NCBI GenBank assembly: GCA_964017195.1
Contig: OZ024898.1
Coordinates: 2,754,482 to 2,818,481, forward strand
Source of the DNA: Siderastrea radians
Taxonomy: Eukaryota; Cnidaria; Anthozoa; Scleractinia; Rhizangiidae
Length of the DNA stretch: 64,000 nucleotides
Direction: 5' to 3'
The translations under genes and the position numbers were made by a program. The notes under the pieces are model-generated. The model searched no databases. It had not been told where the DNA came from and worked only from the letters and a program-made list of their open reading frames with translations. Of the stretch, positions 36,384-48,735 are shown piece by piece (within the stretch, counting starts at the first letter, position 1; each line of letters opens with the position of its first letter).

Positions 36384-36876
36384 CTGATTTATTATACAAC
36401 AATATCGTGTTTTTACCACACAAAAAAACATGTTGTGATACTATTGTGATTTATGTTAAAATAATTCACCATGGGTTACCTAATAGGTGATCATGATAAT
36501 ATATTTATATATCTATTGTTGCTAGGAATAACATTTTTTCTAAAGCGTGATCGTAACTTGGCTCAGCTATTGATATGGATTGATATTTAAGAACTTACAA
36601 GCTGTGAAAGTGAAACTGAAAGTGAGCCATCTAATTATTTTGGCATAGCTAAATGACAGATTAGTTCAATACAGGATATCAGTAAAAATGGTCTGCTTTT
36701 AGTTTTGGTTTCTGCTTGCGGTAATTTTTTGTGTACATGCACCCAGGGCAGTCTATCGAACATTAAGTTGTTCTTGTGTAGCCGAACCAACTGGGAGTTC
36801 ACCCAATAGTCTGTCACTGGGTTATGCTAAACAATATTAGAAGGACAAGCATTAGTAGCTGTAATGTAAAATCACT
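36384..36876. other. Spacer between convergent ORFs
   Basis: A 493-bp gap between the stop of the chromo-barrel ORF and the stop of the minus-strand transposase remnant. No further feature seen. Confidence 0.4.
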
Positions 36877-39347
36877 TCACATTGTGCATTTCTGGACCCA
36901 CTTTTTGTCTACTTTCTCAAGGTGTCCACAGCAGACAGCATAATCACAAAGTTTGCATTTCATTGTACATATCTTGATAGTATGACCATGTTCTTGGCAA
37001 TTGGTACATTTGTTTGATTTCTTGACTCTTTCACAACCAGAGGCTTCCAGGAATTGAGCTCTTTGTTTCTTCAAAAACAGTTGCTCTAGTGCAGCAATTC
37101 CTCTGTGGTTTGAAGACCGAAAGTAGTCTTTAGAGGCAATGTCATTATATTTTTCCATACCTTGCTGTTTGAAATGTGCTACATTGATGTACAGTTTCAA
37201 AAATTCTGGAATGTGATGGTAGAGAGCATGCATGTAGGGTGTCACATCTTTAGCTTGATACAGGGAGAGGAATTGTTGAAACCATGATTCTATTTTTACA
37301 GTAAGGGCTGCAATTGGCTCAGCTGTAGGGAAGTCAAGTTTCAGATCCCCAATAATTTCCATAAAATCATTCTATAGTTTCTCTAATTTCTTGTGATCTT
37401 CAAAATTTGGAAGGAGTGCTTGGAAATTAGTATTTTGGATGACACAGAGCTTTTCTGGTCCAGTGAGATCCCTATATTCCAGCTTTTTTGTGTTTGGTTC
37501 CACTCTCCTTTCAAAAGAAATTCCTGTCTGCTTAAGAAAATGTTCATAACCAGCCATGTGTTTATATTTCTCCCTGTTGAAGCCATTGGGGAAAGATTTA
37601 CCCTTATCAATAGCATCCTGCCTTTTCAGTTCCCTGATGAAGAGCTCAAATAAATGTTGTCAGAAATCCTCAAGAATAAGTGTAGGGTGTCAATGATTAC
37701 ATGATCCATTGGAATAAAATCACAGAGTGGGCTTGATTTACAGTTATATTTCTTTGCTCTTGAATGGTTGGCAATCTCCTCGCATGTCCTTGCCCCATAA
37801 TGCCTATCAGTGAAAGACCAGGTTTTTGTTATGTCATACCTTTCATCCCTTGGACACTTGCACCAAATACAAGCATAATCTTGGTTTGCAGCACCTAAGC
37901 CACAAATGCAAGCCAGGAATTTGCAGTAACCCCCAAGGAAGTACTCAATCTTTTACTTACCATTGTCAACCTCAATTTCTTTTAACTGAGCCATTTCAGT
38001 TTTAATATCTGAAAGACTTTCTTTGAGATTGTCAAAGGTCTCTTTTGTTTTGACAATTGCCAGCACGTAGTTCCCCTTTTCACTCATGGCATTTTCCTTT
38101 TCATTTAAGATGGTATAAGTGAAGTTCACTACCTTGAGTCTCTTTCCAATGTTGGTGCCATCTCCACTCATCCTGACTGTTTCCTGTTCAGTCCCAGATC
38201 TCCTTTAATTTTAAGCCTTTGAATTTGTTACTTCAGGCTATCCTTCAGGGAAGTTTGGACTCCTTCTGCTTCACCTTTAATTGTTCAATATTCTTTTTTA
38301 TCCTGTATGCATTTGGCATATCAGTAGCCTTCATTGCTAACTCTTTCCAAGGTTGGTCAGAAATGTATTTATCCTTTATGTGAATCCATAGATGTCATCA
38401 CTGCTCAATGTTTTAGGGTTGCTTTCAGTGAATGGAAGTTCATTTTCATCAATGAGCTGAAGTGTGTCATACTGTTGGGTTTCAGTATTGAATATCTCCA
38501 CCTTGGTTGCTATAAAATCATACTCTCCTATAAAAGAGAGTGTTGAATAACATTTATCTGTAAGTTGTGTTTTAATTCTAGATTGGTGCCTTTGTGTATA
38601 TTCACCGAAGCTCTTCTTCTTTTGTGGGCCTCTTAAATTTTTCTTGTTCATCCTGGCAACTTTTCTGGCCAAATCTTTAAATCTCTTCTTATAAAAACCA
38701 CTAGACTTTTCTGATTTGGCAAGAGCTTGCTGGAGTTTTCCCTCCACTTTGAGCCTTTTTGCAACTTCATTGACAGTATTCTCCTCAAGGGTCCTTTTTC
38801 TGCCCCCTAAGCTCCTTATTCTATTGCAGTAAAGCCGCTTTGTCTAACTCTTGATAGTATACTGTGAAGATATATGTTGTGATTTCCACTTATCAAGCAA
38901 CCCTCGGACGCTCGCACCTCCCTTCTTTCTCATGGAATCCACTTTGCTCTTTAGCAGACAAATTTTTTTCCTGAAGGCGTTAATTATTCGGCTATTCACC
39001 ACGACTCCTTTGATGCCCGATTCCTTTAAAATTTTTTCTATAATTTCAGTAGTGGCAGATTCCCCGGCTTTTTCTTTCTCTTTTGAAATGGTATGAATTA
39101 AATAGCTGCGAGAATAAATAGAAGAAGCAAGGCAAAATTATTCAATTTCGGAAATTTGCACCAAAATATTTAGATTTTTAAATAAATTTACTTACTTGTT
39201 GATTTCGTAAGTATACGAAGGACAGTCCCGGCTGAACTTCGCGTTTGAATCGTCATTTTCACCTTCAAAATGGTCTCCTATTGCAGACACCGTCACGCAG
39301 CACGCGAAAAGAAGGTAGGGAACAAGATAGAGTACTTTCGAAGTCAT
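36877..39347 (-). pseudogene. Broken RAG1/Transib-type DDE transposase
   Basis: Minus-strand remnant in collinear pieces. N-terminal pieces are at 39105-38860 (LKESGIKGVVVNSRIINAFR) and 38808-38376 (LARKVARMNKKN, FGEYTQRHQSRIK). Core pieces are 38171-37953 (SGDGTNIGKRL), 37950-37660 and 37650-36877. Three acids occur in the order and setting of RAG1/Transib enzymes. The first is D in SGDGTNIG (38162). The second is D in DHVIIDTLHL (37691), preceded by a CxxC pair in YACIWCKCP. The third is E in QQGMEKYND (37155), preceded by HHIPEF. The tail has a CX2CX3GHX4C zinc knuckle (CTNCQEHGHTIKIC), like that recalled for ProtoRAG and Transib. Breaks seen: stops at about 37955-37953 and 37374-37372, further stops and shifts in 38376-38180, and a frameshift near 37655. 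It cannot make an enzyme. A related superfamily (CMC/Chapaev) is the main alternative. Confidence 0.75.
39196..39347 (-). CDS. Candidate leader exon, phase-matched to the transposase remnant
   Basis: Reads from ATG 39347 (context GCAAAATGA) as MTSKVLYLVPYLLFACCVTV..., a good signal-peptide shape, then an acidic stretch and RDCPSYTYEIN. It ends at a strong donor (AA|GTAAGTAAA at 39196/39195). An acceptor (TTCTATTTATTCTCGCAG|CTATT) lies 90 bp on, and joining them keeps the frame open into the transposase N-terminal piece starting at 39105. A secretion leader on a transposase would be odd, so this may instead be the first exon of another gene whose later exons lie elsewhere, or a chance frame. 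Confidence 0.35.
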
Positions 39348-41829
39348 TTTGCCATGCCACAATCGGCGCAAACCCCCGAATTATATATCAAAATGCGCCA
39401 AATTTATTCAGCTATTTAAATCTGGCGGTACGTTTTTGATTGGAAGCATGCCCTGTCGAGCTGACCCCGGCCCGGTGGTTTCCCGACCGGTCAAGCTTTG
39501 TAATACATCAAACCGCTGCCAACAAAAATGTAAAAATGCCATGCCTAAATCGCGATAAAATAAGTCCAGCTTGTTATCCATAGAAGCTTAGATATCGCTC
39601 AACTTATTTTCGGTGGTACATTTGGGAAAAAGATCCTAGTTTGGGAACGAAAGGCAAAATTCTGTCAAAAATTGCGTATTTTTAGGGCGATTTTACCGGA
39701 TGTCGGCGTAACGCGATACGACATAGGGCAAATGTCGCAATGAGTTTAATATGAATAACAGTACTCAATTTTGATATTTTTCCAGCCCGGTTACTAGTAC
39801 CCGTATCTTCACAATCCCACTGGAAGTACTCGCTTCTTACTCTCATTCCCTTGACGTGCTGACACAGAGGGTGTTGGACTTCAGGAGGACGAAGCGGGAG
39901 TCAGTGGGGAGAATAATGGCATTGGTGGCGTGTCCATCGGAGCGGCAGCAGAAGTCGATTGCTGTGTTCCTGTCATAATACCCGTCTGGGAGTTGACCAT
40001 AGATCCTGTTGCGGTCCTCATCATCCCATTTAATCCATCCCGACCTGAAACCTGTGTAGCACAATACAGTGAAATAAAAGGAGCCAAATGGCTTTGAAGT
40101 ATTACTCATCGAAAACGAGTTTTACATGATGAAGGGGCTGTGCAATTTCTTTTAGCCTGAGGGTGCCTTTGTAATAAACGCATTTCCCCATGTAGTACAG
40201 TAGGGATTTTAAGCAACGATGACGGCAACGCAAAGGAGAACGTGATTTAAATTGTGCATTTCGGCTCTTTTATTCTACTTCGCAATTATTCCAAATCGTT
40301 TAAATTATCTAATTTGACCCAACTATCCGAGAGCTGAACTCGTAAGGACACCGTTCAGGTTCAGTTATAGAAACAAAAATTCACCGTCTTGTATTCCCGT
40401 TCTACCTAAAACCTTAAAACTAGTCATTTCACGTTGTTGTTTTGCAAAGGACGGCAAAGAAATGCACTAAAATGTAGAATACACGTACAGAGTCATTGTT
40501 TTGCTCATTAAAGCCTATTGTTTTTTTCACGTTGTCGTTGCCGTCGCCGTCGTGGTTGCTTAACCCTTTGCATACCAAGGGGGTGGTCTTTATTTCTTAC
40601 AAAAGTGAGAATGTTAACAAAGATGCTTGTCATGCTCATTATTACAACAAAACCCCACAGACCCATATATATTCATATCGAATAGAGAAATTACAGAATA
40701 TATCAAAATTATGACGTCATGAGCCGCATAATTAGCATAGTTATGCAAATTTTTAAAGAAACTTTATTAACACTACACAACTGCAAGCTCTGAACAAGAA
40801 AAAGAGTATAAGTTTTGGCTTCTTACTACAATTACAAACCATTTCCTATTAATCTTTGAAGGGAAAATAAAAAAATAATACAGAAATCAATCTTTTTTTA
40901 GGAGAAACGAACTGCCATACCTCTTGCATAATAATGAGTATGAAGAAATCCAAACATGATTTAGCTCTCTATTGTTGACATTTCTTCGGTAAGGTTCACT
41001 TAAATCAGTGTCCACGTTGTGTTTGACTTCTCTGGGCCATTTTAAGTCCACTAAAACAATTTCCACAGCTTTTCCTCATCATTTGATTCTTAGTTTAAAT
41101 CCTCTTGACTGGATTCTGATACATCAAAGTATAACTACTCTTCACAGCCTCGATCAGACTGAATACTCAATGGGATTACAAGTCACCTTTGCCAACAAGT
41201 CATCTTCTTTAACAAAGCAAAGTTTTACATCGTTCTGACCGTTTCCAGAGTGACAACCTCACGAAGAAGCATCTGTTAGAGCCGCCATTTTTAAATCGCC
41301 ACTTCAAAAAACATTGCAGCCGAAAAAATCTCTCAAACCTCGTCCAAATACAAGGCAAATCGAGCAAATGTTGATAAAGCTAAGAAATTACTTCATGTAA
41401 ATTACAATTAAATGTGATAGTAGTACCCAAGCCTTAAGATCTTTCTTCCAGGGCCGCCGGAAGGGGTCCTGTATATAACTACGCATATATGCGTAGTTGG
41501 TAAACTCCCTACTTGTACATTGACGTCGAAGCTTTGGTCTACGGTGTTTCCACTTGAAAGATTAACGTTTGGTATACTGATGAATAACGTTTTTAGGAAG
41601 CTCAACACTCGTGGATAATTTGTCCCTCCTAATTTAGCTAGAATGACTTTCTATCAATTTGGAAATATGTTATTTTGGGGTACTCTTCCTTCCAACACAT
41701 CCCCACTCAACCGCACTCATTATTACCTTTCAGTGCATATAAGTAAAGGAATGTAAAATTGCACAAGTCACAGGAGACCCACAAGGTCGGAGATTAACTC
41801 GGTGTCTGCAGCAAGAAACAAAACTGACT

Positions 41830-42031
41830 ATTGCTACTCCCTCCTGGTGGTAACCCTTCGATGGCCTAATCAGGGGGGAGCAATACTCTCAATTGCTTCA
41901 TGCTACAGAAACTTGGGTGGAGAAAGACAATGTTGGGTAAAGTTTCTTGTTTAAGAAAACAAAACGATGGCAGGGGCCAGGATCTCAGTGAAGCCCAACG
42001 AGCTAACCAACGCACCACCGAGCTCCCACTT
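41830..42031 (-). repeat. tRNA-derived SINE in the apextrin pseudogene intron
   Basis: Minus-strand head GAGCTCGGTGGTGCGTTGGT (A-box region) followed by GGGCTTCACTGAGATCCTGG. The body contains TTCTCCACCCAAGTTTCTGT and the GATTAGGCCATCGAAGG block. It shares its layout and several blocks with 34425-34735. It lies in the last intron of the pseudogene. Confidence 0.65.
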
Positions 42032-42597
42032 ATGTTGCATGCATATAAACTTGTTAACAGATTAACGGGAAGCTTAGCTAAAACCTTCAAAAGGGGAGTG
42101 TAATTAAAAATCATAGAAACATTATAAAACTTCAAGATCAAATTTAAAAGTAAACTAATTTACCGACCTTCAGGACAGGCGCCTTTTTTCAGAATGCAGT
42201 ACTGTCCTTTAGGCCAAGATAGGCTGAATTCGGACGCTTTAATAAGTAATAATAATAGTAAGTCTTTATTTCATAAGATAAACACACATATCCTATGTTA
42301 CAAAAATTGAGGGTAAAAAGCAAGCTTTGAACTGTGTTTTCATACAAAACTTTTGTTTCATGTCATTTCTTGAAGCTTGTCCCGCCAAATCGTAAGGAGA
42401 GGACCAATAGTTCTTTCCCAAGCTATCCTCGGTGTCCTGGAAGCAAGTTCCCACATGCCAAGGGAACCTTGATCCTCTGAGGCATCCTGACTTTGGCATA
42501 GGAAGGCCATAAGTATCCAGTGGCCATGTCAGAGGAATGCGCACTTCAGGGTCTGAAAAGTGCACAGAAAAACAATTGTGATTGTTACTAAGTTTAA

Positions 42598-42915
42598 AGG
42601 AGCTGTGTTACGAAATTTAGCCAAATTCAGAGGTTTAAATAAGACAGCAAATATAAAAGAAGGCACGAATGGGCTAGATTGAAGAAGATTAACACGGATT
42701 GCAGTTGGGTCTCTTGAAAGCTAAACAGTTTTCAAAGTTCAACTCTGTTATTTGAAAATTTAAATATAACGTTCGAGGTACATATTATTTTGTCACCAAG
42801 CTGTGATTTTGTCATTTACAAGTAGTTTCTTCGCTAACGTTAAGTTCCATAATAAGTAAGGGCAAGCAATTGGACAAACTAAACTGATTGGACTGGGCTG
42901 CCTGACACATCCCCT
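42598..42915. mobile_element. Possible piggyBac-type MITE
   Basis: Ends AGGAGCTGTGTTACG and (reverse complement of right end) AGGGGATGTGTCAGG match at 11 of 15 bases, and both sides are flanked by TTAA. It is located in intron 5 of the apextrin pseudogene. The end similarity is imperfect, so confidence is moderate. Confidence 0.45.
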
Positions 42916-44402
42916 TTAACCTTATCCATGCTGTGCTATCAATTGCAGAAAAGACTAAACAGGCCCAGTTATTAAAACAAAGGTCAGACGTGGTTTAACA
43001 AAAGCGCGGTCTAAATCGATTTCAATTTGGCCTACCCGGATATAAAAAATTCTTTACCGTATTAAATGTCAAACAGACATTTAACACAGACTAAAAGAAC
43101 ATTTGTCTCCATCAAATAACCCACTTGTAAGCAGATGTATGGGTGCATTTATTGCCTTAGACCACGGGCTACGTTAGACGTCGTATAAATAATTGCCCCT
43201 AAAAGTCTAAGATTCCTTACTACAAAAAATATTTACTATACATGAAAAAGGGCAATGTAACTAATTAAAACGCTGGAGAGCTCTGTTAATGTGATGTTTA
43301 TGAGGTATTTTCCATAATTCCCGATTAAATGCGCTTCACCACAACGGAACAAGTTGTGCGATCGGTATCTCAGCATGTAAAGGAGCTCATGGCAACTGCT
43401 ATCATTCCGTTTGAGAACTTGTTCCCCACCCATTCATGCTACCCATAAATGTATGCCAACAGGGCAGAGTACAACATCGGAGACATTCTAATCTTACCTA
43501 CAGGCTTTATAACTTTTTTAAGCCGTGGATACTCCCTAAATGCCTTTTGAACATGATTTCTCCTTGTCCTGAGAAGCGAGAAAGAATGAACGCATCGAGT
43601 AGACTGGTGTTTGTCCAGGACTGCGTAGAAATTGACATCGAATGCCTCGTAAATCGGGACCAACTTCAAGCCAATAGGCTCAGGTAAGTCGGGTCCTCCA
43701 GATGTTAACACCACCTTATTTTCGCCACATTTACGTCAACTTTCAAGGAGGCGCTGTAGCCCAAGTAACTGCCGGATACGGACACCGAGTTTGCTATCTG
43801 AAAAAAAAACAAAGGAAGAAAAAGAATATTGAGTATCCAATGAACGACCTGGCCTCTTCATAGATCTATCTGCACTCAGAGGAATCTGCTTAAAGTCATC
43901 TTCATATTCAAGTGAATCGTTGTAGCACTAATTATTTAACTGAAATAGCGGCAATCAGTTAAAGAAATCAACATTGCAGATCATTATTGAGAAAAGTACA
44001 TTGTCGCCTAGAATTTTAAAACAAGTAAATACATGCAGTTCCATAGAGTGGTTCTCAATTGAGTGCTAAGAGTAGATTTGCGAGCTAGAAACTAGAACCA
44101 AGTATCAAACCAATCAATCTCTCAATTCAGCAAATTCGAATCAAACCAATCATGTTTTTGTCAGGCGCTTTTTCCTTAAGCTTCGTGCATGCTACTTGCA
44201 TACTACTTGTATTGGTTTCGTGTTCTAAATGGTGGCCTGAAACGTGGCATCAACGAATTCAAATAAATTAAGAAATCGGACCGGCACGGATTCAACATCG
44301 TTCAAAATTGTGGAAGACAACTTTGGTTGTAGGATTTCTTGTAGGCGAGATAAATTCAACATTCACGTTCACAGCTGAGAATGAAAGAAAAGTTGAATCA
44401 AT

Positions 44403-44740
44403 ATCATTAAACAGGGTGACCAAACGTGTTCAACAGCATTCAACAGGGTTAACAAACATGTTCAACATCATTCAACCGGGTAACCAAACATGTTCAACAT
44501 TATTCAACAGGGCAACCAAACATGTTCGACATCATTCAATAGGGTTATCAAACATGTTCAACGTCATTCAACAGGGTCACCAAACATATTTTTACATTAA
44601 AAAATATACGGAACGACTGATCCTTACGGCAGTTAAAGAAACGAAGGCACAGAAATTCAAACGTTATCATTATTCAAACGTTATTCAACAGGGTGACCAA
44701 ACATGTTCAACATTATTCAACAGGGTAGCCAAACCCGTTT
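44403..44740. repeat. 32-bp minisatellite
   Basis: The unit CAAACATGTTCAACATCATT (then CAACAGGGTAAC) starts at 44453, 44485, 44517, 44549 and 44581, exactly 32 bp apart. Further decayed units flank it, and one lies at 44690-44735. The array ends at TTCAACAATGTTGAACGTCG, a palindrome shared with the MITE at 4793-5005, so it probably arose by expansion inside a member of that MITE family. It lies in intron 4 of the apextrin pseudogene. Confidence 0.85.
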
Positions 44741-46966
44741 AACATTCATTTCAACAATGTTGAACGTCGTTGAATGCGAATGCTGAACTCATTTGTCAGA
44801 GGCCTAGTGACTCATGTGTTTCTTACGTTTTACACGGCGTACTTGGTGAACTCTGTATTTGAACTCTTGAAGCGTTCAATCTTTTTCTCTCCCAGGTCCA
44901 CCTCTACAACAATGTGCTGAAAGAAAATTGAACCACTCAAAAACTGACTTTACAGTACATCAACTTTGATAACCACTTTGCTGTAAGTCTAAAAGGAAAA
45001 GCTTACAATGTTCAACAACTTTTGCGTAACACTGTCTTTAAAGATCATGGAACTGTTCTCGAACACAAAATACTGATATCTTTAAATATAGAGTGGAATA
45101 AAAAATTTGGAAAAACATTTGTTTAAAGAAATAACAAACAGCACGACGTTAATTATAATTCAGTTAAAGTAAAAGTTAACACCAAAGTGAGCTCACTAAC
45201 CGTTCCCCACTTCTCAATAAAGTCAAAGTAAGCTCTTTCATTGTATCCTTCCGGCAAAACACACACAGAGGCTGCAAATCTTTTGACGCCGGAAACTTCT
45301 TGATGGGAGTCAAGTCTAACTGGTAGCGGGCCCGCCCTTTATTGCAGACATTCTTCTCCTCATAAAACACGTTGTGGTATTTCGATGTCTCTTTCTTCAT
45401 CTGTTCAAACCCTGCACCAGAAAAAAAAAAACTAACCTGAAGACCAAATTCCTGAAACTCCTCTTAACCTAAAATTATTTAATGTCCACACTATTATTCA
45501 ACAGAAACTCAATTTTTATTGATTCGGAAGGATACATTTTCGTCTTTGAATTTTGTGAAACACATTGGCAGGTTTACAACAAAAACAACCCTCCAATCGA
45601 AAAAATGCTTCATTTAAAAAAAAAGTGCTTACATATCAGGCCCTTTAGGTTATTGAGAAACGCCCCCCTGGTTAAGGAAAGTACACCTTCTCCCACCCAA
45701 ACGATATTAAAAAAAACGAGCGAAAGGGAAGATTCCTCACGACTAGTGCTATGAATTCGAAGTCCCCAGCCAGTGCCAAATCACTTCAATTTACGCTACA
45801 CTTGAGGATTACTTAGCACTCCAGTTCACGACCCGGATATTCGGAAGTCGATTAATTCCTTCACAACCTACTCACGAGAATTCAAAAGTGTCAGTAATCT
45901 TGCACCGTTACCTCATAAATCCTTTCTTGAACAACAGTTTCCGCAGAAGTCTTCACATTCTCTCTTCTTTTTAAATTATCGTAATTTTTCAGTTTTAAAA
46001 TAACATAGTCCTTAATTTAGGTTCGAAGTCCATGGAGGTTTTGCCCGCTGTAATTTTCACAAGTCTACAATTCTATTCCTTAATGCTGCTATCTAACACA
46101 TTAATTTTGTTTCAAGTAGTGAGTTAAGGCAGAGTTGTACATATATTTCGAGATATGCATGATTATGTATTTCGAACCTTCACTCCCTTTCCTCGATATG
46201 CAAACATATTAATTAAAGTATTTAAGGTTGGGAACGTGGAAACAGTCCACCTATTAGTTGGTGAGAATGAAAATTTTTGGAAAGTAGATATTCTTACTTG
46301 AACTAAGTGTAAAAGCGACATTCAGCATCGTTCCACCGTATTTACCTGTTAAAAAAATTGAAAAATAACATATGTTATCAAATTGAGTCACTTTTTCGTA
46401 GCCGTATACACTGATTTTTGTTTCGTTTTTCGTATCATGATATAGCTCTCAGAAGCATTTCTAAGAAAACTATGTGGATGAGCACAACATTGCTTTTCAT
46501 CCATACATCATCTATCGGCTAAACTAGAATAAAATACACAAAAACATAACACCTGTGAGGAAACTAAAAAAGCCTTGACCACCCTCTATAAAACCTTTCC
46601 TGAACATTTTTACTCACCGCTGACGTCCACATCGGCATTAAGCTTTTCTTGATAACTCTTCGAACCAGAAAACACCTCTTTCTTGTTGCTGATCACACAG
46701 GAGGCTCGAGGCGCAAAGCTGACTTGATCGGGTATGTTATACTTGTTATCTACAGTCACCTTATTTTCGCTCCAAGTCAGTTTGAAGATTTTTCTTGTGA
46801 AGAGAAGTCCGGGGTCTACTCCTCCGTTTGATACTTCCCCGCCTTCAGGGTTCCCTTTAAGGAGGTTATATCCGACACCGACAAAGTGAAGGCCCTTTGG
46901 GGAATCCCGTAAGGCATGGCAGACCCCAGCAACGCCAAGAATGATGAGGAACATGGAACGGCGCAT

Positions 46967-48735
46967 GGCATCCCTGTGGCTTTTACTCAATAACTGCGAT
47001 AAGAACATTAGCTGTAAAAAATTGGAAAATAATCCTTGCAACAAATAATAATGATTAATTATACCCAATAACTGCAATAAGAACTTAACGTAAGCTGTGA
47101 AAAATTGAAAAAATAATAATGATAAATAATAATTATTACACTCAATAACTGCAATGGAAACATGTCATTCCCTTTTCAGATAAAGGAAAAGGATAGTGAA
47201 CTAAAAGGATTTCCGTTCTATTTTAAAAACAGCATTACTGTTGGTCCAAAGTTACATGTGTGGATGAAGAAAGCATTGACGAGATTTTGAACTATGAAAG
47301 ACAATGGGTTTTGCCCTGGAAAAAAGGAAAAGAAAACGCCGATGAAATCAAGCATTGAGCTACTTGAAAAGATCAAGTGAGTTATTAAAAAATAAGTGCC
47401 ATAAAGATCACTTTTACACAGACCACCGATGCTGAAAGCCGAGGGAGAGAGTTCAAGCATGAAATAATGAATATACGAAAGTCCCATATATCTGAGAGAA
47501 ACTGCGATGATTTTCTATACATTCAACTCAAGTATACTGCCCTAAAACTATTAATCGAGTTTCCTCAGAAAGCCGACTAAGGCTTCAGAAAAGACCAGAA
47601 ATTTTTACGATTTCAGAAACTAAAACTATTATTTCGAGTTCCCTCGAAAAACCGACTAAGATTTCAGAAACTTCTTGCCCGAAGTATTATGAGGTTGCTG
47701 TTAGTTACATAGTATAGGATTAACAGCAAAAAAGAAAAGGGTAAAAAGATTGACTCCTACCTGATTCCTTGCTGCCTTGTCTGATGTGCTTCTGGACAGC
47801 ACTGAGGCCTTTTTATGTCTTGGATAGAATATTCGTACAAAGGATAGATCATATCAATACAAACAGTGTAAGGAGGCCACAACAGAATATTTTGCTCGCT
47901 GTTCATCGGCTTGTTTCATTTTTGCAGTCATCTTTATTAAGTGATCCTGTGAACTGAGCAAGAATAATAAAATGGTGGCAGCACTATTTATGTCACTTCT
48001 TTGTCAGTTTGTTTTGGTACTCTCCTTCAACGCACTTCGTCAATTAGAATTTATTCAGCTGCAAATCAGCCTGCAATATTGAGCGGGATAGTGATTCACT
48101 TCAGGCTAATAACGTTTAGTTCAAGTCTAGTTTAGTTTTCTGTTTAAAATAACTTTTACGTCCTTATTTGAATAGGACAACGCATTGTCCTCTTAAAAAA
48201 TCATTTTTTGAGTACTCCTGAAAACAGCTAATTAACTCTAGAACACAAAACAAAAACAGATTATTAATAAAAGGACAGACGGAAGAGGTGGTTGCTTTCT
48301 CACGGTAACAGACGATTGTTAGCCTGAGTGGCGGCTAAATTAGCTTTCCAACTTTCACTTCATTAAATAAAAACTTAAAAACTTTATATATTATATGTTT
48401 TCTCATTTGAATTATTCTAGCCTTAAAAGTTTAAACTATCAAAATGGGCTTTCAAAGATTGGGATATCACACAATACAAACACAAAATACGTTTAATAAT
48501 CTCTATAGCGTAGGATTAGCCTACGCCCCACCAATTCCCAGTTAACACTTTTGCCTTAACACTTTAAGCCTTGATATAAAAATGAATATTCTCCTTACTG
48601 TTCTCCATACATTTCTTATGGAACTAGTGAGGAGAATTTGTCAAAATATCAAGACATCTTATCCTTAGTGATCACTTTCTTTGTTCTCATCACTTGAATG
48701 TTTGGAATTTCATTTTCGTCACTGTTAGGGCTTAA
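46967..48735. other. Upstream flank of the apextrin pseudogene
   Basis: Contains three imperfect tandem copies of a unit of about 78 bp at 46984-47165 (ACTCAATAACTGCAATAAGAAC ... GCTGTGAAAAATTG-AAAATAAT). A hairpin occurs at about 48571-48653 (CTTGATAT...ATTCTCC pairing with GGAGAAT...ATATCAAG). No gene seen. Confidence 0.5.

Larger units (their letters stand above)
39780..46966 (-). pseudogene. Apextrin-like gene (MACPF plus ApeC), disabled
   Basis: Apextrin-type secreted protein with an N-terminal MACPF pore-forming-type domain and C-terminal ApeC domain; relatives act in innate defence or development. Exons seen on the minus strand: 46966-46618 (signal peptide MRRSMFLIILGVAGVCHA, then GVGYNLLKGNPEGG), 46346-46299, 45411-45201, 44916-44827 (MACPF signature region HIVVEV), 43797-43498, 42552-42346 (ApeC start, PLTWPLDTYGLPMPKSGC), 42236-42168 (WPKGQYC) and 40051 to about 39780 (WDDED, FCCRSDGHA). 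Splice sites and phases agree for exons 1, 2, 6, 7 and the start of 8. Breaks: exon 3 is 211 bp where phase needs 212 (shift near 45276), an in-frame TAA at 44832-44830 in exon 4, a length/phase error in exon 5, and a shift near 39862-39868 in exon 8, whose last conserved residues are missing. Sequencing error could explain single indels, but not all of these together. Confidence 0.8.

Noticed and set aside
44308..44742. 144-codon open frame
   Set aside because: It is produced by the 32-bp minisatellite, with no conserved domain and unit length not divisible by three.
46967..47077. Upstream 37 codons of the apextrin pseudogene first exon
   Set aside because: They would bury the signal peptide that starts at ATG 46966. 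They are probably 5' untranslated.
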